From positions 1 through 64,000 of the forward strand of contig NZ_ANNG01000030.1 in assembly GCF_000466685.1 (NCBI RefSeq): a stretch of DNA of 64,000 nt. Reading direction: 5' to 3'. The notes under the pieces are model-generated. The model worked only from the letters and a program-made list of their open reading frames with translations, was not told where the DNA came from and ran no database searches. Source of the DNA: Campylobacter concisus UNSWCS. Its GTDB lineage: Bacteria > Campylobacterota > Campylobacteria > Campylobacterales > Campylobacteraceae. Made by a program: the position numbers and the translations under genes. Numbering within the stretch: the first letter of the stretch is position 1; every line of letters begins with the position of its first letter. Positions 62,430 through 64,000 of the stretch are shown here, piece by piece.

Positions 62430-64000
62430 ATGAATTCCAGAAAATCAAAAATAACCATACTTTTTTTATTAATTACTTTTGGAATTTCAATCTTTGTGCT
62501 TGTTATATTTTATAGAGCGAGCATCGAGCGAAAGCTTCCTAAGCTTCAAACAAGCGACGTAAATACCGCGATCCGCGGCAACATCGTCACAAAAGATGGC
62601 TTTAGCATCTCATCAAGCCAAAAACTCTACAAAGTAATGCTTGACACCAGAAATATCGACCCAAACAAAAAAGAGATGTTTATCAAGCTCTACTCGCTTT
62701 ACAGCGGTGACGATCCAAACAAAGTAAGAAAGATCATAAACGGCACAAAAGGTCTTGTCACGCTCTCTTACAGCATCGATGCAAAGGGCGCTACTTATCT
62801 TCAGGAGCTCTCTAGAAAGCTAAACCGTAAGGGCATTTTGATCTCATATCTTGACCCAAAAACAGGCCTTGCCTCATTTCAAGGTATGCGCGTAATGGAG
62901 AGCGGTCAAAACCGCAAATTTATGTCAAAAGACGCCCTAACGCCAGCTATCGGCTATGTGAGCAAAACAGAGAGCGACGCACTTACCAAAAGCAAAGGCG
63001 TAAAAGGGCTTGAGAGATACTACGAGGACTACCTAGCTCCGATACAAAACGCCAAAATCCTTGGCCCACGCGATATTGGCAACAATATAATCTTAACTAG
63101 CGATTCAAATTTAGCAACGAGGGTTGATGGCTACAACGCAGTGCTCTCTATACCGCTTAAATTTCAGACCAAACTAGAGCAAATCTTAGATGAAAAGCGC
63201 GAATTTCTAGATGCAAAAGAGCTAATCATCTGCATAATGAATAGCAAAAATGGAGAAATTCTAGCCCTAGCTTCTAGCTCAAGGTATGATCCCTCAAACA
63301 TAAGAAAGCAAGATTACAGCGCGCTAAATTCAAGCGCAAGCGAGTATGCATACGAGGTTGGATCGGTTTTTAAGCCATTTATCTTCTCCATACTACTTCA
63401 AGAAAAAAAGGTAAATCCTTTTGAGCTTGTAAATACCTACAACGGACGCTATCAACTAGGCAAAAGGATCATCAAGGATACCCACCCAGAGCCTTTTATG
63501 AGTGCTGAAGACATTATCGTGCACAGCTCAAACATCGGTATGATCCAGCTAGTAGATAGACTAAATGGCCCACAAATTTATCAAGGGCTTTTAAATTTTG
63601 GCTTTTCAAGAAAAACTGGCATCGACCTGCCATACGAGCAAGTGGGTATGATGCCAACGGTTACAAAGCTAAACTCATCTACCTATAAAGCGACAGTTAG
63701 CTACGGATACGGCCTTCAAGCGACATTTATGCAGCTTTTGAAAGCTTATAACACCTTTAACAACAAAGGCATCGAGGTCACGCCGCACATGGTGGCATAT
63801 CTTGAGCGAAATGGCAAGCGCTACGATCTGCCAAAAGTAGAGCCAGCACAGGTCATTTCGCAAGAGACCGCAAAGATAATGAAGAGAATTTTGATAAAAA
63901 CGGTTGAAAAAGGTACTGGCTTAAAGGCATTTACGCCAGGTCTTGAGATAGGCGGAAAAACTGGCACCGCACACATCGCTTCTGGCAAAGGCGGATATAG
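62430..64000 (+). CDS. ftsI: Peptidoglycan transpeptidase FtsI/PBP2-class, 3' end missing
   Basis: 523 codons in the window, open at the right edge. From ATG 62430: basic MNSRKSKI, a transmembrane helix (about 8-28), a PBP dimerisation domain (FRGNIVTKDG-like IRGNIVTKDGFSISSS), and the transpeptidase domain with S312 and K315 in GSVFKPF, SSN in VHSSNIGM and K510-T511-G512 in GGKTGTAHIAS. It cross-links septal peptidoglycan. No good ribosome site precedes the ATG, which may be coupled to fliE 8 bases away. I recall pbpB beside fliE in C. jejuni. Confidence 0.93.
   Translation, partial: MNSRKSKITILFLLITFGISIFVLVIFYRASIERKLPKLQTSDVNTAIRGNIVTKDGFSISSSQKLYKVMLDTRNIDPNKKEMFIKLYSLYSGDDPNKVRKIINGTKGLVTLSYSIDAKGATYLQELSRKLNRKGILISYLDPKTGLASFQGMRVMESGQNRKFMSKDALTPAIGYVSKTESDALTKSKGVKGLERYYEDYLAPIQNAKILGPRDIGNNIILTSDSNLATRVDGYNAVLSIPLKFQTKLEQILDEKREFLDAKELIICIMNSKNGEILALASSSRYDPSNIRKQDYSALNSSASEYAYEVGSVFKPFIFSILLQEKKVNPFELVNTYNGRYQLGKRIIKDTHPEPFMSAEDIIVHSSNIGMIQLVDRLNGPQIYQGLLNFGFSRKTGIDLPYEQVGMMPTVTKLNSSTYKATVSYGYGLQATFMQLLKAYNTFNNKGIEVTPHMVAYLERNGKRYDLPKVEPAQVISQETAKIMKRILIKTVEKGTGLKAFTPGLEIGGKTGTAHIASGKGGY

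Overview
The window is a gene-dense piece of an epsilonproteobacterial chromosome, almost certainly a Campylobacter and probably of the C. concisus type. The evidence is low GC, very heavy use of the hexamer AAATTT, a PP-loop TilS, HP0268-family and MagIII-type proteins, CcoI/CcoS, and several gene blocks that keep the order I remember from C. jejuni: glnA next to cheZ; nusA, HP0268-like, miaB and the genes after it; gmhA-hldE-hldD-gmhB-cytochrome c553; ccoS-ccoI near rho and dnaX; mfd/folC/lptE/leuS/secF/secD/yajC/lnt/metK; uvrD-truB-csrA-ispE-smpB; flgB-flgC-fliE-ftsI. Synteny is recalled from memory, not searched. I saw no rRNA, tRNA, insertion sequence, prophage, CRISPR array or long G/C phase-variation tract.

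Layout. 1-5 kb: 5' end of a cheZ-like gene, a PHP phosphatase, glnA, an 0.84 kb gene-free tract of diverged tandem repeats, and dnaX. 5-9 kb: a LysE-type exporter, then a minus-strand unit of a YheO/DauR-type regulator, ccoI and ccoS. 9-12 kb: ridA with a threonine-synthase-like PLP enzyme, then rho. 12-15.4 kb: a lipoprotein, a tiny helix-turn-helix protein divergent from an outer-membrane barrel, a GNAT enzyme and nusA. 15.5-21 kb: an HP0268-like nuclease, miaB, a DUF374 acyltransferase, a membrane-anchored helical protein, three proteins built like PilM/PilN/PilO, and a winged-helix protein with no receiver. 21-24.5 kb: three Sel1-repeat lipoproteins around an RclA-like flavoprotein. 24.5-29 kb: prfB, panC, rimO and tilS.

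28.9-29.9 kb is a second gene-free tract whose repeats share words with the first; both lie between convergent genes. 30-34 kb is the heptose operon (gmhB, hldD, hldE, gmhA and an SseB-like gene), divergent from a cytochrome c553 gene. 34-36.5 kb has a membrane-anchored PD-(D/E)XK-like protein, cysE and cysK. From 49.9 kb back to 36.6 kb runs a long, tightly packed minus-strand train: yajC, secD, secF, a small membrane protein, leuS, lptE, a diguanylate cyclase, folC, mfd, a DUF815 AAA+ ATPase and a MagIII-type glycosylase. lnt and metK converge. 52.5-64 kb is plus strand: sstT, pepF, an SspB-like protein, a UvrD-type helicase, truB, csrA, ispE, smpB, a TlpA-like lipoprotein, then flgB-flgC-fliE behind a clear sigma-54 promoter, and ftsI running off the end.

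Most genes are housekeeping. The parts I consider least explained are the two related AAATTT-rich repeat tracts, the PilMNO-like trio without a pilus cluster, the SspB-like adaptor, the membrane-anchored nuclease-like protein, and the regulator/RidA/PLP module with its own operator-like inverted repeat. I found no clear evidence of a wholly new multi-gene system.
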